64,000 nucleotides of DNA from Rhodomicrobium sp. R_RK_3 (GTDB lineage Bacteria > Pseudomonadota > Alphaproteobacteria > Rhizobiales > Rhodomicrobiaceae), in assembly GCF_002198715.1 (NCBI RefSeq), contig NZ_MWLK01000013.1, forward strand, positions 62,001 through 126,000. Reading direction: 5' to 3'. Below are positions 9,764-25,501 of this stretch, piece by piece; positions within the stretch are counted from its first letter, which is position 1, and the number at the start of each line of letters is the position of its first letter. The notes under the pieces are model-generated. The model ran no database searches. It was given only the letters and a program-made list of their open reading frames with translations, and was not told where the DNA came from. The position numbers were made by a program, and so were the translations under genes.

Positions 9764-9930
9764 GTCGCACCTCTCCATTGAATCCGGCGAGGAGGTTTGA
9801 CTGCATTGCATTACGCCGGGATTGCGGGTTCTGCATACCGCGTTACGGACGTAATGCGAGGTGGTCGGATGATTTGTACTAAGAAGGCAGGTAATTGCGG
9901 TCGGCAGGCTTTTGCGGCCGCTTCAACCAT

Positions 9931-10083
9931 TTGGAGGACGGTCCGAACACGAGTCCGGCTTGGTTCGATGGAAATGATCGCCCCGCATATGTCCTCGCCA
10001 AGCCGCGTCAGCGCCTCGACCACTGTCGCGGCCTGCGCATCCTTGCTCAATGATTTGAGGCCAATCCGAACAACGCCGGGCAC
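9931..10083 (-). pseudogene. Remnant of a DUF5615-type PIN-like toxin (C-terminal half)
   Basis: Read from 10083, about 51 codons resemble the C-terminal half of DUF5615 PIN-like proteins: PGVVRIGLKSL, a helix ending EALTRLGEDICGA, and SIEPSRTRVR. The N-terminal half with the acidic active-site residues is missing, because the neighbouring hydrolase gene ends at 10111. No antitoxin gene is present, and the frame then runs on through unrelated sequence to 9811. I read it as a decayed toxin-antitoxin fragment. The match is by eye, so the family is tentative. Confidence 0.5.
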
Positions 10084-10110
10084 CGGCAGGTTAAATCCCT
10101 CCGCGCCGCC

Positions 10111-10914
10111 TCAACTCGCCCTATCGAACTTCCTGACGAGCCACCCGCTTACCAACTCCGCCGCCTTCTGCCAGCTCGGCTCCAGCATAATGGCGTGGGC
10201 GCAGCCGGGGATCAATTCGGGGCGGACGCCGTAATACAGGCCGGTCAGATGCACGTCGGTCGGCGGGATGAGGTCGTCGCGCGCGCCGCCGATCACCAGC
10301 AGCGGCGGCGTGATCCAGGGCAGCGGCGCGATCGGGCACCAGCCCATCAGCTCGAGGCTGGCCTGGATGGCCGGCTCGGTCAGCCGGCGCAGCAGCCATT
10401 TGCGTTCCTCCGACCCGATCGGCTCCGACAACAGCCCGCGCTCGAGGATGCCGAGGTCGATGCCCTTGAGCTGGCCGTGCCGGGTTTTCTGCAGCTCCTC
10501 CCACAACGAGGGATTGCGCGAATACATCGAGAAGGACGCGCGCATCAGCCCGTGCGGCGGCACCGAGGCCATCAGCACCAGCCCGGCGGCCCGCCGGCCC
10601 TGGCGCAGATAATATTGCGCCACCCCGCCGCCCATCGGATGCGCGACGATGGCGACGCGCCCGCCGATCCGCTCCGCCGCCCAGGCGATGTCGTCGCTGA
10701 AATCGCCGAGCCGCCATTGCCGGATGCGCTCGCCTCCCTCGCTCTTGCCATGGCCGCGCAGGCTGAGCGCATAGGTCGGAAAGCCGCGTTCGGCCAGATA
10801 AGGCATGAAATTGTCCTGCCAAACCCAGGCGCCGAGGCAAATGCCATGCACAAGAAGCACGCTGACATCGCGTCTTGCGCCGCTGGGGATGGCGGATAAG
10901 AGCTCAAGCTGCAT
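10111..10914 (-). CDS. Alpha/beta hydrolase-fold protein lacking the nucleophilic serine
   Basis: The 267-residue protein has the alpha/beta hydrolase framework: oxyanion-region LLVHGICLGAWVW, LSLRGHGKSEGG, an acid-bearing GGARDDLIPP and a histidine in PGCAHAIMLEP. The nucleophile elbow, normally G-H-S-M-G-G, reads AHPMGGG with Pro93 (codon CCG) where Ser is expected, one base change from TCG. Acid and His are retained. The protein may therefore be a non-hydrolytic homologue or a recently inactivated enzyme; sequencing error is a further option. It is divergent from the sugar dehydrogenase gene. No signal peptide is seen. Confidence 0.88.
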   Translation of the reverse strand: MQLELLSAIPSGARRDVSVLLVHGICLGAWVWQDNFMPYLAERGFPTYALSLRGHGKSEGGERIRQWRLGDFSDDIAWAAERIGGRVAIVAHPMGGGVAQYYLRQGRRAAGLVLMASVPPHGLMRASFSMYSRNPSLWEELQKTRHGQLKGIDLGILERGLLSEPIGSEERKWLLRRLTEPAIQASLELMGWCPIAPLPWITPPLLVIGGARDDLIPPTDVHLTGLYYGVRPELIPGCAHAIMLEPSWQKAAELVSGWLVRKFDRAS

Positions 10915-11037
10915 CGGTCAGACTTGCAAGTCCTGTTTCAAAGTCACAATTTTAGGTGGATCATTCGCGGCTCATTTAGCAGCCATGGTCCTCGAACCGC
11001 GACTGCACTTTCGTCGCACGGAAAGGTGAGGCAAGCC

Positions 11038-12213
11038 TTGAGGCAGTGGAGACATTTATCGAAGAAAAACGGGTCAAAGCTTAGCTCATTCATAAAAGCC
11101 GCGCCGACCGCCGTGCTCCTGGCGCAGGCGCCCGAGGCGGCCGCGGCCGAAGCGCTGCAGAAATCCAGCGCGGGCGAAAATTTCCGGCTTGTCGAGGTGG
11201 CCGGCGGCCTCAGCAACCCATGGGCGCTCGCCTTCCTGCCGGGCGGGGACATGCTGGTGACGGAGCGCGGCGGGCGGCTGCGGCTGATCCGGGCCGGCAA
11301 GCTCGAAGGCCAGCCGATCGCCGGAACGCCGCAAGTGGCGGCACAGGGCCAGGGCGGTCTGCTCGACGTGGCCCTGCATCCCGATTTTGACCGCAACCAT
11401 CTGATCTATCTCAGCTATGCCGGACCGGGCGCGGGCGGCGCCAATACCGAAGTCGCGCGGGCAAGGCTCGATGGCGGCCGGCTCGAAGACAAAACCGTCA
11501 TCTTCAAGGCCGAGCCCAAGACGGGCGGGGGCAATCATTACGGCTCGCGCCTGCTGTTCGCGCCCGACGGCACGCTGTTCGTCACCCTCGGCGACCGCTT
11601 CAGCCGCCGCGACGAGGCCCAGAACGTCGTCAACCATCTCGGCGCCGTCGTCCGCATCAATGATGACGGCTCGGTGCCGAAGGACAATCCTTTCGTCGGC
11701 AAGGACAATGCGCGGCCCGAGATCTTTTCCTATGGCCACCGCAATTCGCAAGGCATCGCGCTGCGGCCCGGCACGGCGGAAATCTGGCAGCATGAGCACG
11801 GCCCGCGCGGCGGCGACGAGGTCAACATTTTGAAGGCCGGGGCCAATTACGGCTGGCCCAAGATCACCTATGGCGTCGACTATAGCGGCGCAGTGATCTC
11901 CGACAAGACGGCGATGCCGGGGATGGAGCAGCCGGTGGTCTATTGGAAGCCCTCCATCGCCCCGAGCGGCATGGCCTTCTATGACGGCGACAAATTCCCG
12001 AATTGGAGGGGCGACCTGTTCGTCGGCGCGCTGGCCGGCACGCATTTGCGCCGCGTCCGGCTGGAGGGCGCCAAGGTGGTCGAGCAGGAAGAGCTCCTGG
12101 CGGACCTCGGCGAGCGCATCCGCGACGTGCGGTCGGGACCGGACGGGCATCTTTACGTGGTGACCGACGACCCCAGCAACGGACGGGTGCTGCGGCTGGA
12201 GCCGGCCCGCTAG
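11038..12213 (+). CDS. PQQ-dependent sugar dehydrogenase (soluble aldose dehydrogenase type)
   Basis: The protein is a GSDH-family six-bladed beta-propeller, as in YliI/Asd. Landmarks are NPWALAFLPGGDMLVTER, GGLLDVALHPDF, GGGNHYGSRL, SYGHRNSQGIAL, the HEHGPRGGDEVN block that binds Ca and PQQ in the family, and NYGWPKITYGVDYSG. It would oxidise aldoses with PQQ in the periplasm. The start is uncertain. I favour TTG at 11038, with GGTGAGG six bases upstream. It yields a basic N-terminus, a short hydrophobic stretch and an Ala-rich possible cleavage region (AQAPEAAAAEA), and 391 residues in total. An ATG at 10924 would leave only 9 bp to the divergent hydrolase. No pqq synthesis genes are in the window. 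Confidence 0.88.
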   Translation: MRQWRHLSKKNGSKLSSFIKAAPTAVLLAQAPEAAAAEALQKSSAGENFRLVEVAGGLSNPWALAFLPGGDMLVTERGGRLRLIRAGKLEGQPIAGTPQVAAQGQGGLLDVALHPDFDRNHLIYLSYAGPGAGGANTEVARARLDGGRLEDKTVIFKAEPKTGGGNHYGSRLLFAPDGTLFVTLGDRFSRRDEAQNVVNHLGAVVRINDDGSVPKDNPFVGKDNARPEIFSYGHRNSQGIALRPGTAEIWQHEHGPRGGDEVNILKAGANYGWPKITYGVDYSGAVISDKTAMPGMEQPVVYWKPSIAPSGMAFYDGDKFPNWRGDLFVGALAGTHLRRVRLEGAKVVEQEELLADLGERIRDVRSGPDGHLYVVTDDPSNGRVLRLEPAR

Positions 12214-12244
12214 ATTACGAGGAATTTGGCCTGGCGCTCTGAGG

Positions 12245-13315
12245 CTAACGCCGTTTCAGCGCAAATTGCGCCAGCAGCGTGCTCTGAAAGAAGCTGAAAT
12301 TGTCGTCGGAGATGAGGGTAATGAGCGTTTCGCCGTTCTCGCCTTCCGTCGCCGTGACTCCCTCGAAATTGTCGATCATATAGGAGCGGCCGGCCTCCAG
12401 CAGCACCTCGCCCTCGAGCATCGCGCCGGGCCGGATGTCGCGGGCCTCGATCAGCCGCAGGCGCGTGTCGAGCTTCAGCGTGGCACGGATGAAGCTGCGC
12501 TCCAGTATCAGGAGGCTGCCGTCCTTCAGCCCCGCCAGCGACACCACGTCGAACTCGCCATGACGCTTCAGGAATAGCGGCTTGGATTTGCCCGCCAGCG
12601 TCATGGCGCCGGTATGGTCGCCGTCGCGGGTGAGCTTGCGCTCGGCGAAGGCCACGACCGCGCCGGCATGGTCGCCGCCGCGCAGCATGGTCATGCCTTC
12701 GAGCCCGGCATTGCGGCTCATGCGCTTGAGCTGGTCCGGCAGCGCGATGCCGCCGACCGGCCCGCGCATCGCGCCCTTCTCGAAAACATATTCCTCGATC
12801 CGGTGGCGGCCCTCGAAGCCGATCAGATAGCGTCCCTCGATGCCGCCGGGCCGGAGCGCCACCAGCGATTCGGAATCGCGGTCGCGCGTGCGCTGCAGCG
12901 GCCGGCCATCCTTCTGCGGGATCGGTCCGATGCGCGCGTCGCCGAGGCCGGAGAGCCGGCCGTCCTTGTGCTCGATCGTGGCGGAGAGCCAGCTTCCAGC
13001 ATCGGAGATCATCAGCAGCTTCTCGCCGTCGGCGCTCAGCGCGATGTCGGAATAGCCGCCGAAAAACTCCGACGACGATGACAAGATCAGACCGCCGCGC
13101 CATTCGAGCCGGCCGAAAGTCTTCTGCTCCGGATTGGCGCGGTCGAAGTCGAAGGGCTTGGCGGACACGGTGATGGCCTGCGGGCGCAGAGCCGCAATGT
13201 CGGCCTTTTGCGCGGCGGCCGCGGCGATGATGCCGCCGATGACCAGCACCGCGCTGAGGACCAGCGTCCTCGGCGAGATGTCCCGCAAAATCCCCCGCAA
13301 GCGTGCACTCGCCAT
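12245..13315 (-). CDS. Phytase-like esterase domain protein (PF13449 type)
   Basis: The 356-residue protein has an N-terminal basic segment and a hydrophobic stretch (residues about 16-36, ending AAAAAQKA), consistent with a signal anchor or signal peptide. The rest matches the esterase-like activity of phytase family: FGGYSDIALSADGEKLLMISD, RDSESLVALRPGG, LEGMTMLRGG and YMIDNFEGVTATEGE. These are beta-propeller repeats. It is probably periplasmic or membrane-anchored and the natural substrate is unknown. I chose the ATG at 13315 with GGGGA upstream; longer in-frame starts exist up to 13420. It is convergent with the sugar dehydrogenase gene, with 31 bp between their stops. Confidence 0.85.
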   Translation of the reverse strand: MASARLRGILRDISPRTLVLSAVLVIGGIIAAAAAQKADIAALRPQAITVSAKPFDFDRANPEQKTFGRLEWRGGLILSSSSEFFGGYSDIALSADGEKLLMISDAGSWLSATIEHKDGRLSGLGDARIGPIPQKDGRPLQRTRDRDSESLVALRPGGIEGRYLIGFEGRHRIEEYVFEKGAMRGPVGGIALPDQLKRMSRNAGLEGMTMLRGGDHAGAVVAFAERKLTRDGDHTGAMTLAGKSKPLFLKRHGEFDVVSLAGLKDGSLLILERSFIRATLKLDTRLRLIEARDIRPGAMLEGEVLLEAGRSYMIDNFEGVTATEGENGETLITLISDDNFSFFQSTLLAQFALKRR

Positions 13316-13462
13316 TCGCTGAATTCCCCGTTGTCCCATTCTGGCCGGAATGGCGCGACTATCCCGGCTCGGCGCCGCATTTGCAAGCGGAAGCAGGCGC
13401 TGAGACAAAGCGCCCGGCAAGGTTCGGGTTACAGACGAAACCGGTAGGGCGTGTCCGAAGGC

Positions 13463-14881
<1,419 letters not shown>

Positions 14882-15070
14882 CGCGTCTTTCTTCTTCCCG
14901 TAGGAGCGGCGCCCGTTCGGCGGGGCCGCCGGCTCTCGACTTGGCGTTTCACTCCGCTGCCCGGTTGGCCGGGCGGCGATCTTCGACCCTTTTTCGGCGC
15001 TTAGCGCTGCGCCCGTTCGTCTCAACCGACCCGTGGGGCGGATGAGGGATATTGCCTCACCGATAGTTCG

Positions 15071-15220
15071 TAACCCTCACCCCGACCCTCTCCCACTGGG
15101 AGAGGCGTTCGATTCCCTGGGGGAGAAGCTTAGAAACCCATCCTCTCAGCGTACCGCAGTCCAACCTCTCCCATGGGGAGAGGTCGGCGCGGAGCGCCGG
15201 GTGAGGGGGTAATGCCTATC
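15071..15220. repeat. Palindromic intergenic repeat, family B copy 1, between gltB and gltD
   Basis: CCCTCACCCCGACCCTCTCCCA near the left end is answered by TGGGGAGAGGTCGGCG and CGGGTGAGGGGG on the right, giving a long imperfect inverted repeat with internal hairpins (CTCTCCCA-TGGGAGAG types). A second copy at 48930-49065 shares the segments GAGAGGTCGGCGCG and GGGTGAGGGGGTAATGCCT. It fills most of the 364-bp gap between gltB and gltD; I see no gene in the gap. Confidence 0.75.
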
Positions 15221-15245
15221 GGTCGTCCGCACCTTTCGCCGCACC

Positions 15246-19964
<4,719 letters not shown>

Positions 19965-20525
19965 GGCTATTTCACTGGCCTCGATGCGCTCAAGTCCGGA
20001 CGATCGCCGGACCAATCGACATGCAAGTCGCCTGCGAAGAGACATCGCGGGGCGATCCTGCAACTGGCGCCGGGCGGATTGGTCTGCCTATCCTAAGTGG
20101 TATTCGTCACCGCTTTCCGCCGGCTCGAGCAGATTAGCCTAAATCTTTTTGCCTTTTGCGCGCAAGAAGACCCGCCCGCCTCATTTCCAATCCGAAAACG
20201 AAAGACGTGCGAGTGACCCGCGCCTTAAAGGACAGCAAGGCTGACCTACCTTTAAGGAAGATGACAGATTTGAGGCAGGTTGGCAAGGGAGGCACAGCCC
20301 AGCAAAAAGGCGTAATTCAGGCGACGTTTTGGCGCGGCCTGGGGCGTTATCCGTCCATAAGCAGGACCAATTGCCCGCATGATATGACTTTCCGCTTCGG
20401 CGCCCATCAAATAGGCATGCCCGAAGCGGCCAAGGCGCGTCCCCCCGCCAGCGACAAACCGCAAGATCGGTCGAGCGCGCCAGCTCCGCCTGCGCTTAGC
20501 TGGCGCGGCCACGGAGGACGGAAGA
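19965..20525. other. 561-bp intergenic region between divergent gltB and an AraC gene
   Basis: I see no convincing gene. The one clear structure is a perfect 9-bp inverted repeat, GCGCCAGCT (20477-20485) and AGCTGGCGC (20498-20506) around 12 bases. It ends just before the GGAGGA ribosome-binding site of the AraC gene and could be an autoregulatory operator or leader hairpin. Promoters for both divergent genes must lie here but I cannot place them. Confidence 0.5.
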
Positions 20526-21407
20526 ATGAAGGCGGCGCTGCAAAACCACCATGCCCGGATGCAGCGGGTCCTGGATCACATCGACCGGCATCTGGACGAG
20601 GACCTGGACCTGGACGCGCTGAGCAGCATCGCGGCCTATTCGAAATATCATTTCCACCGGCAGTTCACGGCGACCTTCGGGCTGTCGGTGCATCGCTATG
20701 TCCAGCTTGCCCGCATGAAGCGCGCTTCATTCCGGCTCGCCTACCGGGATGCGGAAAGCGTCACCGACATCGCGATGGATGCCGGATACGATGCGCCGGA
20801 TGCCTTCGCCCGCGCCTTCCGGCAACGGTTCGGGCAATCGCCGTCCTCGTTCCGGAAATCTCCCGACTGGGAGCCGTGGTTTGCGGCCTTCGGGCCTCTC
20901 GACAATGCGAGGAGCAAGCTCATGCAGAAGAATTTTACGGCCGATGACGTGACGATCCGCGATGTGCCCACGATGCCGGTGGCGATCCTGGAGCATCGGG
21001 GCGATCCCGCCACGCTCGGCGCGACCATCCAGCGGTTTATCGCGTGGCGCAAGGCCGCCGGGCTGCACCCCAGAACACATCCGACCTTCAATGTCTGGCG
21101 GTCCGAGCGGCGTCCGGCCTCGCCTGCCGATTACAGCGTCGACCTTTGCGTGGGGACCGACCTATCGATCGAGGCGAATGGCGAGCAGATCAAAGCCGGC
21201 GAAATTCCGGGCGGGCGCTGCGCGGTACTGCGCGTCACCGGCAACACCCACAATCTGGAGCCCGCCGCGCTCTACCTTTACCGCGACTGGCTTCCGGCGA
21301 GCGGCGAGGAAGCCCGCGACTTCCCGATCTATTGCCAGCGGCTGAGCTTCTTCCCGGAGGTGCCGGCGCATGAGGCGGTCGCCGATTTGTTCTTGCCGCT
21401 GAAATAA
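20526..21407 (+). CDS. AraC-family regulator with GyrI-like effector domain
   Basis: The 293-residue protein has an N-terminal AraC double helix-turn-helix (about 8-110), with AAYSKYHFHRQFTATFGLSVHRYV and AMDAGYDAPDAFARAFRQRFGQSPSSFR showing both recognition helices. Residues about 135-293 form a GyrI-like effector-binding domain ending YCQRLSFFPEVPAHEAVADLFLPLK. This is the SbmC/Rob-type architecture, which commonly senses small hydrophobic molecules or drugs. The start is supported by GGAGGA nine bases upstream. No obvious target gene is adjacent. An inverted repeat at 20477-20506 just upstream could be its own operator. Confidence 0.93.
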   Translation: MKAALQNHHARMQRVLDHIDRHLDEDLDLDALSSIAAYSKYHFHRQFTATFGLSVHRYVQLARMKRASFRLAYRDAESVTDIAMDAGYDAPDAFARAFRQRFGQSPSSFRKSPDWEPWFAAFGPLDNARSKLMQKNFTADDVTIRDVPTMPVAILEHRGDPATLGATIQRFIAWRKAAGLHPRTHPTFNVWRSERRPASPADYSVDLCVGTDLSIEANGEQIKAGEIPGGRCAVLRVTGNTHNLEPAALYLYRDWLPASGEEARDFPIYCQRLSFFPEVPAHEAVADLFLPLK

Positions 21408-21431
21408 CACGGGCGCCGGCCTGCCTCTCCC

Positions 21432-21540
21432 CGTCGTCCCGGGCAGCCGTCAGGCCGAAGCGGGCCCCACCGGCAGAACAGCCAGCACCGTGCTTGCGGA
21501 GAGGCGGGTAGCCCCCGGCCCTAACGGCCGGGGCAACGGA
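21432..21540 (+). repeat. Dispersed palindromic intergenic element, family C copy 1
   Basis: The element begins CGTCGTCCCGGGCAGCCGT and ends ACGGCCGGGGCAACGGA, the two ends being roughly complementary, with a variable hairpin in the middle. It lies between the AraC stop and the prfB stop (convergent). Homologous copies are at 33829-33938 and, inverted, at 49110-49220. Confidence 0.75.
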
Positions 21541-21592
21541 GCAAATTGTCGAGTTTTGCGATGATCCGCCAAGGAAGAGAGGACTCAACCGG

Positions 21593-22724
<1,132 letters not shown>

Positions 22725-22740
22725 GTTGATGGCTCCGGTG

Positions 22741-22787
22741 AAAAGAACAAAGCGGGCGCCGCCTTTGGCGAAAAAGGCAGCCGCCCG
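22741..22787 (-). terminator. Intrinsic terminator downstream of the PBP1A gene
   Basis: On the minus strand CGGGCGGCTGCCTT and AAGGCGGCGCCCG pair with one small mismatch region around an 8-base loop, followed by CTTTGTTCTTTT. It lies 27 bases after the PBP stop and before the prfB start, so prfB probably also has its own promoter or depends on read-through. Confidence 0.65.
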
Positions 22788-22813
22788 TCTCTATATAGGT
22801 GTCGATACGCTCG

Positions 22814-25432
22814 TCAGTAGAGACCGCCGGCCTGGGGCTGACGCGCGCCGCCGACCCCGCCAACGCCGACACTGAAGCCGGTATCCGGCTGAGCGGTGCC
22901 GCCGCCCTGCCCGCTCAGATCGGCACCGGGATAGGTGACGAAGGAGAACGGGTCCAGCGGCTCTTCATTCGGCTTATAGGCTTCCAAGATGGTCCGTTCG
23001 GTGGCGCCGGGCTGGGCGCGCATACCGGTCTTGGCATCGATGCGCACCAGCTTGATGCCGGGCGGCACGCGGAACGGCGTCGCCGGCTTGTCTTCGAGCG
23101 CCCATTTCATGAAATCGCGGAAGATCGGAGCGGCGATGCCGCCGCCGGTCTCGCCCTTGCCCATCGGCTTGGGATTGTCGAAGCCGACGAAGACGCCGGC
23201 GACGAGGTCGGGCGAGAAGCCGACGAACCAGGCGTCCTTTTCGTCGTTGGAGGTGCCGGTCTTGCCGGCCAGCGGCTTGCCGACCTTTGAGACTTTATAG
23301 CCGGTGCCGCGCTTGACGACGCCTTCCATCAGCGAGGTCATCTGATAGGCGGTGTGCGGGTCGATGATCTGCTTGCGGCTGTCGGCCAGTTGCGGTTCGT
23401 CCTGGCCATGCCAATCCTCGGCGTTGCAGGCCGGGCATTCGCGATTGTCATGCCGCCAGATGGTCTTGCCGTAGCGGTCCTGGATGCGGTCGATCAGCGT
23501 CGCCTGCACCTGCTTGCCGCCATTGGCGAAGGACGAGTAGCCCGTCACCAGTCGCAAGAGCGTCGTCTCGCCGGCGCCGAGCGCCATGGAAAGGAGGGGC
23601 ATGAGCTGGTCGTAAACGCCGAAGCGGCGCGCATATTCGGCGATCAGCGGCATGCCCAGATCCTGGGCGAGGCGCACCGTCATCAGATTGCGCGACTTCT
23701 CGAGGCCAAGGCGCAGGGTCGAGGGGCCGTAGAACTTGTTTTCGTAATTCTCCGGCTTCCAGGTGGCCTGGCCGTTCCCCTGTTCGAGCGCCAGCGGCCC
23801 GTCGACGACGATGCTCGACGGCGTATAGCCATTGTCCAGCGCCGCCGCGTAAACGATCGGCTTGAAGGACGAGCCGGGCTGGCGCTTGGCCTGGATGCCG
23901 CGGTCGAACTGGCTGCCGGCATAGCTGAAACCGCCGACATCGGCCAGCACGCGGCCGGTATGCGGGTCCATGACGATCATCGAGCCTTCGATCTCGGGGA
24001 CCTGCACGAGACGCCAGCCCTCGGCGGTGCCGGCGTCCTCCTTGTCCTCTTCATCGTCGTCGGCGGCGACTTCCTCCTTGGGAGCGACATAGATCACATC
24101 GCCCGGCGAAAGCACGTCGCTGACCGCCTTGGGCCGCTTGCCGAGCTTCACCTTGCCCTTGGCGGAGCCCTCGGCGGGGCGTGCCCAGGAAACGTTCTTC
24201 AGCGGCACGATCACCGTCTCGCGCTTCTTGTCGACCTGGCCGTTGGCGGTCCTGCCCGGCCGCACGCCGACGGTGGCGCGGTCCGCGCTCGCCTCCAGCA
24301 CGACGCCGAGCCGCCAGGGATCGAGATCGGCCAGCGAATCCAATTCGGCAAGCGCCGGTCCCCAATCGCCGGCGGGGCTGATCTTCTTGATCGGGCCGCG
24401 ATAGCCCTGCTTGCGGTCATAGCGGACAAGTCCGTCGCGCAGCGCCTTGCGGGCGAGAAGCTGGATCTTGGGATCGAGCGTGGTGCGCACCGAGAGGCCG
24501 CCGCCATAGAGATTGTCTTCGCCGTAGAGGTCGATCAGCGTGCGCCGCACTTCCTCGGAGAAATATTCGGCGGCGAATTGCGCGGCGCCGAAGGGGCGGG
24601 GGCTGATCTTGAACGGGGCGGCCTGCGCCTGCTTGGCCTGCTCCTGCGTGATGTGGCCGTCATCGGCAACGCGCTGGATCACCCAATTGCGGCGCGCGAT
24701 GGCGCGGTCGGCGTAGCGGAAGGGGTGGTAATTGTTCGGAGCCTTGGGAAGCGCGCCAAGATAGGCCGCCTCCTCGATATTCAGGTCCTTCAGCTCCTTG
24801 CCGAAATAGTTGAGCGCAGCGGCGGCGACGCCGTAGGAGCCCATGCCGAGATAGATCTCGTTCAGATAGAGCTCGAGGATCTTCTCCTTCGGAAAGGCGC
24901 GCTCGATGCGCACCGCCAGGATGGCTTCCTTCACCTTGCGCATCATGCTGCGCTCATTGGTGAGCAAAAAGTTCTTGGCGACCTGCTGGGTGATGGTCGA
25001 GGCGCCTTCCATGCGCGCACCGCCGCCCTTCGCCGCCTTGGCGAAATTGGTCAGCACGGCGCGGGCGATGCCTTGGAAGTCCAGCCCATTATGCTGGTAG
25101 AAATTCTGGTCCTCGGCGGAGACGAAGGAATTAATCACCGATTTCGGGATCGAGCCGATCGGCACGTAGAGACGCTTTTCGCGGGCGAATTCGCCGATCA
25201 GGCTGCCGTCGCCGGCATGCACGCGCGTCATCACGCCCGGCTGGTAATTGGCCAGCCCTTCGTAATCGGGCAGATCGCGCGAAATCTGCCAGAGGAAATA
25301 GGAGGCGACCGCCGCCGCCACGATGAACAGGATACCGCCCGCCGCAAAGGCGAAGCCGAGCAGGCGCAACATAATGCTCTTCCGACGCTTGGGCTTCACG
25401 GGCGGCGGCATGATGGGAGCGGGTCGCTGCAT
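22814..25432 (-). CDS. mrcA: Penicillin-binding protein 1A (class A, bifunctional)
   Basis: The 872-residue protein polymerises and cross-links peptidoglycan at the outer face of the inner membrane. It has a basic cytoplasmic tail, one transmembrane anchor (about 21-45), and a GT51 glycosyltransferase domain with SAEDQNFYQHNGLD (catalytic Glu), GASTITQQVAKN and YLNEIYLGMGSYGVAAAA. An OB-like domain follows with an acidic insertion (AADDDEEDKEDAG). The transpeptidase has SSFK (nucleophile Ser), SRN and KTGTSNDEKDAW. I chose the ATG at 25432; a TTG 14 codons upstream is possible. The amidase gene lies just upstream on the same strand and prfB downstream, a gene order I recall as common in Hyphomicrobiales. 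Confidence 0.96.
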   Translation of the reverse strand: MQRPAPIMPPPVKPKRRKSIMLRLLGFAFAAGGILFIVAAAVASYFLWQISRDLPDYEGLANYQPGVMTRVHAGDGSLIGEFAREKRLYVPIGSIPKSVINSFVSAEDQNFYQHNGLDFQGIARAVLTNFAKAAKGGGARMEGASTITQQVAKNFLLTNERSMMRKVKEAILAVRIERAFPKEKILELYLNEIYLGMGSYGVAAAALNYFGKELKDLNIEEAAYLGALPKAPNNYHPFRYADRAIARRNWVIQRVADDGHITQEQAKQAQAAPFKISPRPFGAAQFAAEYFSEEVRRTLIDLYGEDNLYGGGLSVRTTLDPKIQLLARKALRDGLVRYDRKQGYRGPIKKISPAGDWGPALAELDSLADLDPWRLGVVLEASADRATVGVRPGRTANGQVDKKRETVIVPLKNVSWARPAEGSAKGKVKLGKRPKAVSDVLSPGDVIYVAPKEEVAADDDEEDKEDAGTAEGWRLVQVPEIEGSMIVMDPHTGRVLADVGGFSYAGSQFDRGIQAKRQPGSSFKPIVYAAALDNGYTPSSIVVDGPLALEQGNGQATWKPENYENKFYGPSTLRLGLEKSRNLMTVRLAQDLGMPLIAEYARRFGVYDQLMPLLSMALGAGETTLLRLVTGYSSFANGGKQVQATLIDRIQDRYGKTIWRHDNRECPACNAEDWHGQDEPQLADSRKQIIDPHTAYQMTSLMEGVVKRGTGYKVSKVGKPLAGKTGTSNDEKDAWFVGFSPDLVAGVFVGFDNPKPMGKGETGGGIAAPIFRDFMKWALEDKPATPFRVPPGIKLVRIDAKTGMRAQPGATERTILEAYKPNEEPLDPFSFVTYPGADLSGQGGGTAQPDTGFSVGVGGVGGARQPQAGGLY

Positions 25433-25501
25433 GAGTGGGTTCTGTTCCAGCCTGGCTTGTGTGTCAAAGATCAACGGACGGCGAAATGTCCGGGCCGGGC
25501 G

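Noticed and set aside
15061-15230. CRISPR array between gltB and gltD
   Set aside because: There is one palindrome with unequal internal parts, not a series of equal direct repeats and spacers, and there are no cas genes.
22725-22750. Upstream start for RF2 giving [12 protein letters not shown]...
   Set aside because: That N-terminus arises from reading the second frame past the frameshift site; the first frame encodes the conserved [11 protein letters not shown] segment.
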